Shown here piece by piece: positions 50,756 through 59,073 of a DNA stretch of 64,000 nt; the first letter of the stretch is position 1; each line of letters starts with the position of its first letter. The notes below the pieces were generated by a model that was not told where the DNA came from, ran no database searches, and was given only the letters and a program-made list of their open reading frames with translations. The translations under genes and the position numbers were made by a program. Location of the stretch: positions 176,284 to 240,283 of the forward strand of contig NZ_JBGCCU010000019.1 in assembly GCF_041261445.1 (NCBI RefSeq), in the 5' to 3' direction. This stretch comes from Catenulispora sp. EB89 (GTDB lineage: Bacteria; Actinomycetota; Actinomycetes; Streptomycetales; Catenulisporaceae).

Positions 50756-51687
50756 CCTTCGAACACCTCACAGAACAGTCGCGACATCCGCACACCGGGC
50801 CGATACCCCAGACGCGAGCTCCGGATCGGCAGTCCCCTGATTCCCCGCACGTATTCGCCCACCAGATCCGCGCCGGCCGCCAGGGACAGCGGCAGTCCGC
50901 CGGAGAAACGCGGGTTGCACTCGACGAACACCACCTCGTCCGCGTCCGTCACGAAGCCCTGGACGCACGCCACCCCGCACAGCCCGACGGCCTCCAACAC
51001 CGCCGCTGCTCCTATCAGTACCCTGTCATCGGCGAACGTCTCCCCCTTCGTCGAGATCCCGCCGCGCGTCTCCAGCCGCCAGCGCGGCACGCCGCCGGCG
51101 AACCGTCCGTCGCGGTCGACGAGCGCGTCGACGGTGAACTCCAGCCCCGACAACCGCGTCTGCACAATGGGATCGACGACGCGCCGCAGCGCCCACGCCA
51201 CCTCGTCGGCCGAGTCGCACGGATACACGTCACGCGAACCTCGGCCGAACCGCGGCTTCACGATCCAGGGCCCTGATACGTCCGATGCGGCGAAACCGGT
51301 AGCTGGCGTCGCGATCCCGGCTTCGTCCAGGACGGTCGCGAAGACGGCCTTGTCAGTGCACTGCTCCACTGTCTTCTGCGAGGGAACCCACACTGCGATC
51401 CCTTTGCCGGCAAGGTCTTCAGCGCGTGCTCCTAACGCGACGAGCTCCTCGGCGACCGTCGAGACGACGGCATCAGCACCCTGGGATACTGCGAGATCGC
51501 ACAAAGTCTCGACGAACTTGGGATCCCCGGCCATCGGAACGACCCCGGACACGTCACCCAACGAAAGCCCGGCAGCGGAAGCGTCACAGTCCACTGCGAC
51601 AGTACGCACGCCAGCACGCTGCAGCGCGTTGACCACCGAGACCCCCGCAGGCCCACCAACCCCTGTGACCAGCACTGTTTCCGTCAT
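50752..51687 (-). CDS. ATP-grasp enzyme (carbamoyl-phosphate-synthase-like)
   Basis: 311 residues from ATG 51687, with a strong GGAGG at 9 bases. N-terminal Rossmann-like part VLVTGVGGPAGVSVVNALQRAG, then the ATP-grasp core: TDKAVFATVLDEAGIATPATG, WIVKPRFGRGSRDVYPC, FTVDALVDRDG, CVQGFVTDADEVVFVECNPRFSGGLPLSLAAG. This architecture is found in surface-polysaccharide loci, where such enzymes are proposed to add amino acids or carboxylates to sugars. The substrate is not known. Confidence 0.85.
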   Translation of the reverse strand: MTETVLVTGVGGPAGVSVVNALQRAGVRTVAVDCDASAAGLSLGDVSGVVPMAGDPKFVETLCDLAVSQGADAVVSTVAEELVALGARAEDLAGKGIAVWVPSQKTVEQCTDKAVFATVLDEAGIATPATGFAASDVSGPWIVKPRFGRGSRDVYPCDSADEVAWALRRVVDPIVQTRLSGLEFTVDALVDRDGRFAGGVPRWRLETRGGISTKGETFADDRVLIGAAAVLEAVGLCGVACVQGFVTDADEVVFVECNPRFSGGLPLSLAAGADLVGEYVRGIRGLPIRSSRLGYRPGVRMSRLFCEVFEG

Positions 51688-51688
51688 G

Positions 51689-52102
51689 TCACTCCTCCCA
51701 CCAGCCGGTCGAAACCAACGCCTGCGCACCGTCGACGCCCACCACCGACGCAGCGGGCACCTCCAGCCGCCCCCACAACAACTCCTGCTTGGCCCACACC
51801 CGCAGCCGTACCAAGGCGACCGTGCACGCCGGCTCCCACCGATGCCGCATCACCGTCTGCGCCAACGCCTGCCGGACCCAGATGTCCTCCTCGGCCTCGG
51901 CGATGTCCAACAGCAGCCGGGCGTTGCGTCCTACGCCGTTCTCGCCGGCCGTCTGCACCGCCGCGACGCGCGCGGCAGGGTCCGGGGCGACGAGGGCGAC
52001 GCGGAGTTGTCGGCGTACTCCGATCCTGGTCACAGCGCTGCGGACGGCCGCGACGGCGACCAGTGAGCCGCCGATCGCCAACGCCACTGGCTCAGGACTC
52101 AT
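51689..52102 (-). CDS. Small membrane-anchored protein of unknown function
   Basis: 137 residues from ATG 52102, overlapping the exosortase gene end by 11 bp. One N-terminal hydrophobic segment (VALAIGGSLVAVAAVRSAV) is followed by an Ala/Arg/Glu-rich helical domain (LVAPDPAARVAAVQTAGENGVGRNARLLLDIAEAEEDIWVRQALAQTVMRHRW) that looks like a pair of HEAT-type helices. No family is recognised. Its position between exosortase and ATP-grasp genes suggests a membrane partner in the same system. Confidence 0.65.
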   Translation of the reverse strand: MSPEPVALAIGGSLVAVAAVRSAVTRIGVRRQLRVALVAPDPAARVAAVQTAGENGVGRNARLLLDIAEAEEDIWVRQALAQTVMRHRWEPACTVALVRLRVWAKQELLWGRLEVPAASVVGVDGAQALVSTGWWEE

Positions 52103-52646
52103 GGCGCACCCCATCAGCGGCGGCGAGGCACAGGTCGTCCAAAGCCACCCCGTCCCGGGGCAGCAGGAACCACATCATCAACACGAACCCTCCGAGCGTG
52201 TAAGCGAAAGCGAAAAGAGATCCGACCCAGTCGTGGAACAGCACGAGCGCCGAAGGCCCGGTCAGCAGCCCGACGCCGATCGAGGCGGCGATCCGCGCGA
52301 TGTTCCCCACGAACACCACGGCCATCGCCGCACCGACTGCGAGTGCCAGCCGGCCCCGGGCTCCCGTCGGCCGCAGTACCGCGAGTCCGCCCAGCGCCAG
52401 CAGCGAGGCCAGCGACGAGCACGCCGGTGTCAGGATCGCGGCGAACGATCCGCGTGACCGGGCGTCGACGATGATCGAAGCCTGATAACCGCGGGACACG
52501 CCGCCGACGCCGAGCGCGTGGAACACGTCCACGGTCGCCGCGGTCTCCACGCCCCGCATCCACCGCTGCAACAGCACGAAACCGGCGATCGTGAGGGCCA
52601 GCAGCATCCCGATGCGCACGAACACGCGCCACGGTTCCGGCCTCAC
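52092..52646 (-). CDS. Exosortase/archaeosortase family transpeptidase
   Basis: 184 residues from GTG 52646, which overlaps the GT2 stop (GTGA). Several transmembrane segments are predicted. The three invariant residues of the exosortase/archaeosortase fold are visible: Cys76 in TPACSSLASLLALGGL, Arg118 in FVGNIARIAASIGVG and His138 in LFHDWVGSLFAFAYT. Family enzymes cut C-terminal sorting signals of secreted proteins and attach them to lipid or glycan. The likely substrate is the anchor protein at the head of the same operon. The large open frame upstream to 53816 is antisense/alternate frame to GT2 and is not part of the gene. Confidence 0.88.
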   Translation of the reverse strand: MRPEPWRVFVRIGMLLALTIAGFVLLQRWMRGVETAATVDVFHALGVGGVSRGYQASIIVDARSRGSFAAILTPACSSLASLLALGGLAVLRPTGARGRLALAVGAAMAVVFVGNIARIAASIGVGLLTGPSALVLFHDWVGSLFAFAYTLGGFVLMMWFLLPRDGVALDDLCLAAADGVRHES

Positions 52647-54115
52647 GACGGCACCTGCCGCGCCGACGATCCGGACGGCCCCGGTCCCGACCGCCCTGAA
52701 GGTCCCGACCGCCCTGAGGGCCCCGACAGCCCCGGCCCCGAACCTGCCCCCGAACCCGCCCCCGACCGATCCGTCCGCACCCACGTATAGGAGGACCCTG
52801 ACAGCCCGTCGAACCAAGCCTTCCCGCACAACACCGCCGACACCAGGAACATCGGCAGAAACCACACCAGCGCCAGCACATCGGAGCGACGCGTCCGCGC
52901 CAACAACATCCCGCCGCCGATCTCCAGCAGCGGCCCCAGAAACAGCAACGTCCACAGCACGAACCCGCCGGGTATCGACGCCGCCGGCACCAGCCCGGCG
53001 GCCGACAGCACCAGCAATCCCAACGCCAGCAACGAAGCCACCGGAACGTGGTAGATCAGCAGGAACATCACCGTCTCGACACGTTCGAGCACTGACAAAT
53101 GCGAAGCCCGCCACACGTGCCTCAAATAGTCCCGGCACACCTGCTGATGCCCCCGAGCCCACCGATACCGCTGCTTCCAGAACCGCTGCACCGTCGTGAC
53201 TCCCTCCTCGTCGTCCACGGCACCCGGCTCGTACCGCACACGCAGCCCCGACAGCAGCAGCCGCAGCGTCACATCCGTGTCCTCGGTGACGCTGTGCACG
53301 TTCCACCCGCCCAGATCCCTCAGCGCTGCCAGCCGGATCGCGCAGTTCGCCCCGCCGTAGGCCGGCAACCCGAACACCGACTGCCGCCCGAACTCGTTGA
53401 CCAGGTAGCCGGCCAGGTAGTCCACGGTGATCAGCCTGGTCAGCGGCGCGTCGGCGGCATTGCGGATCCGGCACCGGCCCTGCACCGCGCCCACGCTCGG
53501 ATCCTCGAAGTGCCGTACCAGCAGCGCCAGGCTGTCGCGGTGCGGCCGGTGGTCGGCGTCGAAGACCACGACGATCTCCCCGGTCAGCCGGGGCAGCGCG
53601 TAGTTCAAAGCAGCGGACTTGCCCGCAGGGCCGGATCCCGCAGGACGATGCAGCGCCAGCAGCCGCGGTTCGGCAGCGGCGCGACGGTCGAGGATCTCGC
53701 CGGTCCCGTCGTCGGAGCCGTCGTCGACGATGACGATCTGCAGCAGCTCGGCCGGGTGGTCCAGGGCCAGCAGCTCCGAGACCAGCCGATCGACGACCAG
53801 CCGCTCGTTCTTGCACGACACCAGCACCGACACGGCCGGCCGGTAGCCCGCCAGCTCGCCGAAGACCAGTGAATCGGCCCGTGCGGCGGCGAGCGAATCA
53901 GGGTCCGCATGCCGCAGGGCGGAGACCGCGAAAGCGGTGTGCCGGATGAAGAAGCACAGGAAGACGGCGTCGAGCAGATAGACGACGCCCGCCGTCAGGA
54001 CCGCGGTACCCAGCACCGACCACGGCACGAGCACCGCACCGACTATGAACGCGTGTCTGGGCCATCCGGAGGGAAGCCGGACGGCTGAGACGCGGCGATG
54101 GCTGGCACGGCTCAC
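52643..54115 (-). CDS. Membrane glycosyltransferase family 2
   Basis: 490 residues from GTG 54115. Two N-terminal helices, a GT-A domain (VSVLVSCKNERLVVDRLVSELL, IVIVDDGSDDGTGEI, FDADHR at residues 185-190, TEDTD near 277-281, QRYRW at 315-319) and C-terminal helices, as in processive or membrane-bound GT2 enzymes (BcsA/IcaA type: D, DxD, TED, QxxRW). It would assemble a beta-linked glycan or transfer sugar to a lipid. The last 40 residues are a Gly/Ser/Pro repeat (SGPSGRSG). The gene overlaps the exosortase gene. Confidence 0.9.
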   Translation of the reverse strand: MSRASHRRVSAVRLPSGWPRHAFIVGAVLVPWSVLGTAVLTAGVVYLLDAVFLCFFIRHTAFAVSALRHADPDSLAAARADSLVFGELAGYRPAVSVLVSCKNERLVVDRLVSELLALDHPAELLQIVIVDDGSDDGTGEILDRRAAAEPRLLALHRPAGSGPAGKSAALNYALPRLTGEIVVVFDADHRPHRDSLALLVRHFEDPSVGAVQGRCRIRNAADAPLTRLITVDYLAGYLVNEFGRQSVFGLPAYGGANCAIRLAALRDLGGWNVHSVTEDTDVTLRLLLSGLRVRYEPGAVDDEEGVTTVQRFWKQRYRWARGHQQVCRDYLRHVWRASHLSVLERVETVMFLLIYHVPVASLLALGLLVLSAAGLVPAASIPGGFVLWTLLFLGPLLEIGGGMLLARTRRSDVLALVWFLPMFLVSAVLCGKAWFDGLSGSSYTWVRTDRSGAGSGAGSGPGLSGPSGRSGPSGRSGPGPSGSSARQVPS

Positions 54116-54119
54116 GCGG

Positions 54120-54806
54120 TCACCGGCCCCGACCGGCTGCCGGTGCGTATTCGATGCCTGAGACGTGCTGGTCGACGCGAGGACCGGAAAGGCCCGCGCC
54201 GCTGAGATCCCAAGCGAACCGCTCGGTTTCGAACGCCTCAGCGTGCCGCAGCCGCGCCTGAAACCCCCGGAAGCGCGCCTGCGCCGCGACCGCGTCCAGG
54301 TCCACCATCTGGTTCTTCAACACCTGCGACACGTGCGCGCGCAACGCCTTCAGCTTCCCCGGCAGGTGCTCGGCGGCGTCCACGAACACCGTCGGCGCGA
54401 ACCCGAGCGACGACGGCGTCTCGTACATCAGGATCCTGCTGACCAGCCGCCCGGCCGCGAGCGTCGCCACCGCCGCCGAGCGGTGGTCCTGGTGGCTGTC
54501 GCGCGGCGAGTGCGTGTAGACGACGTCCGCGCCGGTGGCCCGGATCGCGTCCTCGACCACCGCCACCGCGGCGCGTCCCTCCGGCACCGCGCCGTCCTCG
54601 AAGCCGCCCCAGAACAGGTCGGCTCCGAGGATGGACGCGGCGATCTCCTGCTCCGACACCCGCGACGACTGACCCTGCGGCCCGTGCTCACCACCGGTGA
54701 GCACGAGCAGCCCGACGCTGTCGCCCCGGGCACGGTGCGCCAGCAGCGCGGCGCCGCACCCGAGTTCCACGTCGTCCGGGTGCGCCCCGACGGCCAGCAC
54801 CTTCAC
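54120..54806 (-). CDS. PIG-L family deacetylase
   Basis: 228 residues from GTG 54806, overlapping the anchor gene stop (GTGA). Zinc motifs AHPDD (residues 8-12) and HQDH (105-108) are those of the PIG-L/LmbE fold, which removes N-acetyl groups from sugars such as GlcNAc-PI or bacillithiol/mycothiol precursors. In this operon a polysaccharide- or lipid-linked GlcNAc/ManNAc is the likely substrate. Confidence 0.92.
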   Translation of the reverse strand: MKVLAVGAHPDDVELGCGAALLAHRARGDSVGLLVLTGGEHGPQGQSSRVSEQEIAASILGADLFWGGFEDGAVPEGRAAVAVVEDAIRATGADVVYTHSPRDSHQDHRSAAVATLAAGRLVSRILMYETPSSLGFAPTVFVDAAEHLPGKLKALRAHVSQVLKNQMVDLDAVAAQARFRGFQARLRHAEAFETERFAWDLSGAGLSGPRVDQHVSGIEYAPAAGRGR

Positions 54807-55690
54807 GCGCCGGCCCCGTCGCCGACGTCGCCGATCCCGCCGCCGAACCCACTACCGCCGCCGGACGCGCCGCCGGAGGAACCCCGGTTCGAGCGCCGCT
54901 TGCGGAACTGGTAGCCGGTGAACAGCACCCCGAGCACCCCGGTCAGCACTACGCCGCCGACCGCGCCGACCGGCATGCCGGTCCCGCCGGTGATCGAGCA
55001 GCGGGACTGCGCGAGGTAGATGTCGCCGCCGCCCAGGGCGCCCAGACCCGGCAGCAGGCGGATGTGCACGCCGTTGACCGTGACGCCCGGAGACCCGGCG
55101 CTGCCGGTCTGGGTCTGCTCGTTGAGGACGACGTCCGCGATGCCCGGGACGGTGATGTGCGTGTTCGGCGCGGGGTTCGCGGCCACGGTCTGCCCGGCGA
55201 TCACCACATGGAGCAGATCAGTGCTCGCCGACGCACCCGAGCCGGTCGCAGTGCATTGCGATTTGATCGCGTTCTCCTGGCCGTGCAGCGCCGAATCGTC
55301 GCCGCCGAGCACGGCGTCCACGCGCAGCCCCTGCACCTCGGCGGTGCTGTGCACGCTGCCGCCCGGCGGCGTGCCGACCGTGCTGACGTCCAGGACGCCG
55401 AGCGAGGCCAGGGCCCCGACGCCGAGGCCTACAGCGTGCCCGGTGATCGTCGTCGCGCTGCCGCCCGGGGACGGCAGCGTCACCGCCGGCCCGGCCGGGA
55501 CGCTCACGTGGACGCCGGCCAGGCTGACGTCCGCGGCCACGCCGAACGCGCCGCCGGCCACCGCCGCCGGCGCGGCTTGGGCGGCCGTGGTGCCGCCCAG
55601 GCACAAGGCCAGGCCCGCCGCGCACACGACCGTGCCCGCCGCGGCGATCCCCCAGCCGCGGGGGGTCAGACCTCGTTGATGTGCCCTCAT
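54803..55690 (-). CDS. Secreted choice-of-anchor P-like protein, candidate exosortase substrate
   Basis: 295 residues. Signal peptide with hydrophobic core WGIAAAGTVVCAAGLALCLGG, then an Ala/Gly/Val-rich beta domain with DVSLAGVHVSVPAGPAVTLPSPGG, GIADVVLNEQTQTG, VTVNGVHIRLLPGLGALGGGDIYLAQSRC, patterns of actinobacterial choice-of-anchor P proteins. Near the C-terminus comes a transmembrane helix (GAVGGVVLTGVLGVLFTGYQF) followed by RKRRSNRG, the tripartite layout of a sorting signal, and then an extra Gly/Ser tail. First gene of the exosortase operon; the head position and tail suggest it is the anchored product. Confidence 0.75.
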   Translation of the reverse strand: MRAHQRGLTPRGWGIAAAGTVVCAAGLALCLGGTTAAQAAPAAVAGGAFGVAADVSLAGVHVSVPAGPAVTLPSPGGSATTITGHAVGLGVGALASLGVLDVSTVGTPPGGSVHSTAEVQGLRVDAVLGGDDSALHGQENAIKSQCTATGSGASASTDLLHVVIAGQTVAANPAPNTHITVPGIADVVLNEQTQTGSAGSPGVTVNGVHIRLLPGLGALGGGDIYLAQSRCSITGGTGMPVGAVGGVVLTGVLGVLFTGYQFRKRRSNRGSSGGASGGGSGFGGGIGDVGDGAGA

Positions 55691-55905
55691 AGTGCGGTGT
55701 GCTCCTCATCTCATGACTCGAGATCTCATGACTCGAACGTGTCGAAGCTCGTGACGGATGGGCCGAACGCGAGTGGTGTCGGCCTGATCACCCGTAGTCT
55801 CGTGTCCCGGCGCGGGAATGAGATCGTGCAGGCGCCGTCACTTCGGTCTCATTCATCGGAAGTACTGACTGATCAGGATTGATCAGGCGACCAGGGGAGC
55901 GGGTC

Positions 55906-56574
55906 ATGCCCGAGGGGACGATCGTGGTCTGCGACGCGTTGTGCGCGGTGGCCGACGCGCTGGCCGCCTACCTGCGGGGGGAGGGGCTGACCGTGGTCGC
56001 GACCGTGTCCGGTTCGGAGGAACTGCTCGCGGCGGTCGCCGAACACCGGCCGGAGGTGGTGCTGGTGGACGTCGCGGTCTTCCGCGACCATCCCGGACGG
56101 CTGATCCGGGCGCTGGCGCGCGTCGGGGATGCCAAGGTCCTGATTCTCGGGCCGTCGACGGCGGTGGACGAGGCGGTCGAGGCGGTGCAGGACGGTGTCC
56201 AGGGGTGGATTCTGACCAGGTCGTCGAGTGCGGAGATGGCCAGGGCGGTCCGCGGCGCGCTGGCTGGCGAGTACTGGGTGCCGTTCGAGCTGGTGACAGA
56301 GGTACTGCGCACCCACACGCTCGCCGACCTGCGCGGCGAAGGGCAAGAGGGTACGGACTGTGATGCGCGGGTGGCGGCGCTCGGCGTGCGGGAGAAGCTG
56401 GTGCTCGAATGCCTGGTCGAGGGCCTGGACCGGCGTGCGATCGCGAGGCGGATGGCCGTCTCCGAGCACACGGTCAGGACCCATGTCAGGCGGATCCTGA
56501 AGAAGCTGGACGCGCACAGCATGCTGGAGGCGGCGGCCATCGGCCGACAGGCGGGGCTGGGCGGCGGGACGTGA
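55906..56574 (+). CDS. LuxR-family response-regulator-like transcription factor (first)
   Basis: 222 residues from ATG 55906 after GGGGAG. The N-terminal receiver-like domain keeps the acceptor Asp (PEVVLVDVAVFRDHPG) but has VCDALC where the acidic pair is usual, so phosphorylation is doubtful. The C-terminal LuxR HTH (VREKLVLECLVEGLDRRAIARRMAVSEHTVRTHVRRILKKLDAHSMLEAAAIG) is normal. It is divergent from the anchor-exosortase operon across 215 bp and is its likely regulator. Confidence 0.82.
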   Translation: MPEGTIVVCDALCAVADALAAYLRGEGLTVVATVSGSEELLAAVAEHRPEVVLVDVAVFRDHPGRLIRALARVGDAKVLILGPSTAVDEAVEAVQDGVQGWILTRSSSAEMARAVRGALAGEYWVPFELVTEVLRTHTLADLRGEGQEGTDCDARVAALGVREKLVLECLVEGLDRRAIARRMAVSEHTVRTHVRRILKKLDAHSMLEAAAIGRQAGLGGGT

Positions 56575-56633
56575 GATCTTCACCTTTTAGTGTCATCGAG
56601 TGACCGGACGTTCCGGGGCCTCGTTGACGTGGT

Positions 56634-57266
56634 GTGAGAGTCATGCTCTGCGACGCGTATCGGCTGTTCGCTGAGGCGTTCGCATCGGCGTTGAGGCAGC
56701 GCGGTCATGATGTGGTCGACGTCAGCTTCGACCCGCGCGGCTTGGCGGACAGCGGCGGTAAAGCAGACATCTGCGTCGTGGACTTCGGGCCGCCGACGCC
56801 TGATCTGGCGGCGTTGGCGGACGCGGCGAACCGTCGCGGCACCAAGGTGCTGGCGCTGACCACGGAACAGGACGCCGCGCCGCTGCACGCGCTGATCACC
56901 GCGGGTGTGGACGGGCTGATGTCCAAGCGGCGCACGCTGGAGGAGATCGTTGCGGCGATAGAGCGCCTGCACGCCGGCGCCGGGTACTACGACCCGGTTC
57001 TGGTGCGGCACGCGGTGACGACGCGCCGGCCCGGGACGGAATCCGCGGCGGGCCGGCTGACCGGGGCGTTGACGCCGCGGGAGTTGGAGGTGCTGCGGCA
57101 GTTGGTGAGCGGGGCCTCGACCGGCGGGATGGCGGCGGCGATGGGGATTTCGGTGACGACGGTGCGGAGCCACACACAGGCGGTGTTGAACAAGCTGGGA
57201 GTGAACTCGCGGTTGCAGGCGGCGGCTTGTGCGGTGAGCCACGGGCTCGTCGAGCCGACCGTGTGA
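56634..57266 (+). CDS. LuxR-family response-regulator-like transcription factor (second)
   Basis: 210 residues from GTG 56634. Receiver-like domain MRVMLCDAYRLFAEAFASAL with Asp in ICVVDFGPPTPD, again with a degenerate acidic pocket. C-terminal LuxR HTH: LTPRELEVLRQLVSGASTGGMAAAMGISVTTVRSHTQAVLNKLGVNSRLQAAACAV. Paralogous in layout to the preceding gene and 59 bp from it, so the two may act as a heterodimer or cascade. Confidence 0.82.
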   Translation: MRVMLCDAYRLFAEAFASALRQRGHDVVDVSFDPRGLADSGGKADICVVDFGPPTPDLAALADAANRRGTKVLALTTEQDAAPLHALITAGVDGLMSKRRTLEEIVAAIERLHAGAGYYDPVLVRHAVTTRRPGTESAAGRLTGALTPRELEVLRQLVSGASTGGMAAAMGISVTTVRSHTQAVLNKLGVNSRLQAAACAVSHGLVEPTV

Positions 57267-57360
57267 GCCGACTGTGTTAGCCGACTGTGTGAGCCGCCAT
57301 GGAACGTCAAGCATCATGCGCAGGAGCTACATACAAGGGCAAATAGCGTTGAGCGCCAAC

Positions 57361-57409
57361 AAAAAGGCGCCGGGGCAGCCGATCCTCCCACAGCTCGGCC
57401 ACCCCGGCG
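57361..57409 (-). terminator. Intrinsic terminator downstream of the flavin monooxygenase
   Basis: On the minus strand the stem CGCCGGGG/CCCCGGCG, extended inside by a second TCGGC/GCCGA pairing, is followed by CCTTTTT. One of the few terminators in the window with a true T-run. Confidence 0.85.
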
Positions 57410-57490
57410 GGTCCGCGTCCTACCGGCAGCGATCAGGACGCGGAGTCTGGAGGTGTTTGCGCACGGCCGGCTCCGCTTCTGGCTGAACGC

Positions 57491-58870
57491 TCAGACGCGG
57501 GCCAGCGGCGGTAGCACCGCTCGTCGCACGGCGGCCGGCGCCGGCTCCGGGAAGTGGTCCTCGGGGCGGGCCACGTTGAAGCGTTCCCGCAGCGTGCCGA
57601 GGTCGTACTCGGTGCGGAACAGCCCGCGCCGCTGTAGTACCGGCACCACGTGGTCGACGAACGCCGCGAGCCCGCCCGGCAGGATCGGCGGCGCCACGGT
57701 GAACCCGTCCGCCGCCCCGGCCTGCGACCACTCCTGCAGCGAGTCGGCGATCTGGTCCGGCGTGCCGACCACCGCGCGGTGGCCGCGGCCGCCGCTCAGG
57801 CGCGCCACTATCTGGCCGACGGTCAGGCGCTCGCGGATCGCCAGGTCGGTGATCAGTGCGAACCGGTGGTCGGTCAGGTCCTCCTCGCGCGGCAGCAGGC
57901 CGGCGGGGATCGGCCGGTCGGGATCGAGCCCTGACACGTCGACGTCCAGCAGATCAGAGAGCTGGCTCACGCCCGGCTCCGCGAGCTGCAGCTCGGTCAG
58001 CTCGCGCGCGAGCCGGCGGGCCTCGGCCTCCGTGGAGCCGATGACCGGGGCGATGCCCGGCAGTATGACGGGGACGTGCGCTTCCCGGCCGTAGGCGGCG
58101 GCGCGCGACTTCACTTCGTGCGAGAACGCCGCGGCGTCGGCGATGTTCTGCTGCGCTGTGAGCACGACCTCGGCGTACCGGGCCGCGAACTCCTGGCCGT
58201 CGGCGGAGGAGGCGGTGTGCACGAGCAGCGGCCAGCCCTGCGGCGTGCGCTGCACGTTGAGCGGCCCGCGCACCTTGAAGAACAGCCCCGTGTGCTCCAC
58301 CTCGCGGATGCGGTCCGGGTCGGCGTAGCGGCCGGCGCGGCGGTCGTGCACCACGGCGTCGTCGGCCCAGCTGTCCCACAGCTGCGTGGCGACGTCCAGG
58401 AACTCCGCCGCGCGCTCGTAGCGCACCGCGTGCTCGACCGGCTCGTCCAGGTTGAAGTTGGCGGCCTCGGCCAGGTCGCCGCCGGTGGCCACGTTCCAGC
58501 CGGCGCGGCCGTGCGAGATGTGGTCCAGCGAGGCCAGGGTGCGGGCCAGGATGTAGGGCTCGTAGAAGGTGGTCGAGGCGGTGGCGATCAGGCCGATGTG
58601 CTCGGTGGCCGTGGCCAGCGCCGTGAGCAGCGTCAGCGGCTCCAGGCCGGCGGCGACGGTGACGTCGGGGCGGCTGCGGACCGCCAGGCTGTCGGCGAGG
58701 AAGACGGCGTCGAACAGCCCGCGCTCGGCGGTGCGGGCCAGCTCGATGTGGTAGTCGACGTCCAGGGTCCGGTCGCCGCCGCTGCCGGGATGGCGCCAGG
58801 CGGCGTCGTGGTGGCCGGGGGCGTGCAGGAATGCGTTCAGGTGCAGCGGGCGGACATTGCGTGCGGGCAT
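57491..58870 (-). CDS. NtaA/SnaA/DszA-family FMN-dependent monooxygenase
   Basis: 459 residues. Bacterial luciferase-like TIM barrel: MPARNVRPLHLNAFLHAPGHHDAAWRHP, ARTAERGLFDAVFLADSLAV, LLTALATATEHIGLIATASTTFYEPYILARTLASLDHISHGRAGWNVATG, and RAAEFLDVATQLWDSW, all typical of the NtaA/SnaA/DszA subgroup. These enzymes use FMNH2 from a partner reductase to oxidise sulfur or amine compounds. The cysteine-rich leader peptide upstream indicates control by sulfur status, favouring a role in organosulfur use. No reductase gene is adjacent. Confidence 0.9.
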   Translation of the reverse strand: MPARNVRPLHLNAFLHAPGHHDAAWRHPGSGGDRTLDVDYHIELARTAERGLFDAVFLADSLAVRSRPDVTVAAGLEPLTLLTALATATEHIGLIATASTTFYEPYILARTLASLDHISHGRAGWNVATGGDLAEAANFNLDEPVEHAVRYERAAEFLDVATQLWDSWADDAVVHDRRAGRYADPDRIREVEHTGLFFKVRGPLNVQRTPQGWPLLVHTASSADGQEFAARYAEVVLTAQQNIADAAAFSHEVKSRAAAYGREAHVPVILPGIAPVIGSTEAEARRLARELTELQLAEPGVSQLSDLLDVDVSGLDPDRPIPAGLLPREEDLTDHRFALITDLAIRERLTVGQIVARLSGGRGHRAVVGTPDQIADSLQEWSQAGAADGFTVAPPILPGGLAAFVDHVVPVLQRRGLFRTEYDLGTLRERFNVARPEDHFPEPAPAAVRRAVLPPLARV

Positions 58871-58986
58871 GAAGGGCTCCCCGGAATGGAATTCTTCGGC
58901 GGACGAAGACTAATGGGGTCCGAATATTTCGGAGGCAAAACCAATGTGCCTGGAGACTGGCTGCGGCCCAGCTCAGGGCCATTGAG

Positions 58987-59073
58987 TCAGTATGCGCACG
59001 CAGGACAGATCGCGCTCGCGGTCCGGCGCAGATCGACGTGACGGCGAGCCACGAGAACAGTGGCGCGTCTCAT
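58987..59073 (-). CDS. Cysteine-rich leader peptide upstream of the monooxygenase (putative attenuator)
   Basis: 28 codons, ATG 59073 to TGA 58987-58989. The peptide contains RRHVDLRRTASAICPAC and ends Ala-Tyr. The R-R-H-V-D-L-x-R-x-x-S-A-x-C pattern is that of the actinobacterial leader peptides found before cysteine and sulfonate/sulfur genes, where ribosome stalling at the Cys codons controls downstream expression. The 116-nt gap to the monooxygenase start contains small hairpins (GGCCC/GGGCC near 58960-58980, CCGAA/TTCGG, CTTCG/CGAAG) that could be alternative structures. A TTGACG (59104-59109, minus) may be its -35. Confidence 0.82.
   Translation of the reverse strand: MRRATVLVARRHVDLRRTASAICPACAY

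Noticed and set aside
52647..53816. Upstream part of the long frame that ends in the exosortase
   Set aside because: Lies in another frame of the GT2 gene and has no conserved sequence; the exosortase starts at GTG 52646.
58871..59000. SAM-type riboswitch before the flavin monooxygenase
   Set aside because: No conserved SAM riboswitch core could be found; the leader peptide with Cys codons explains the region better.
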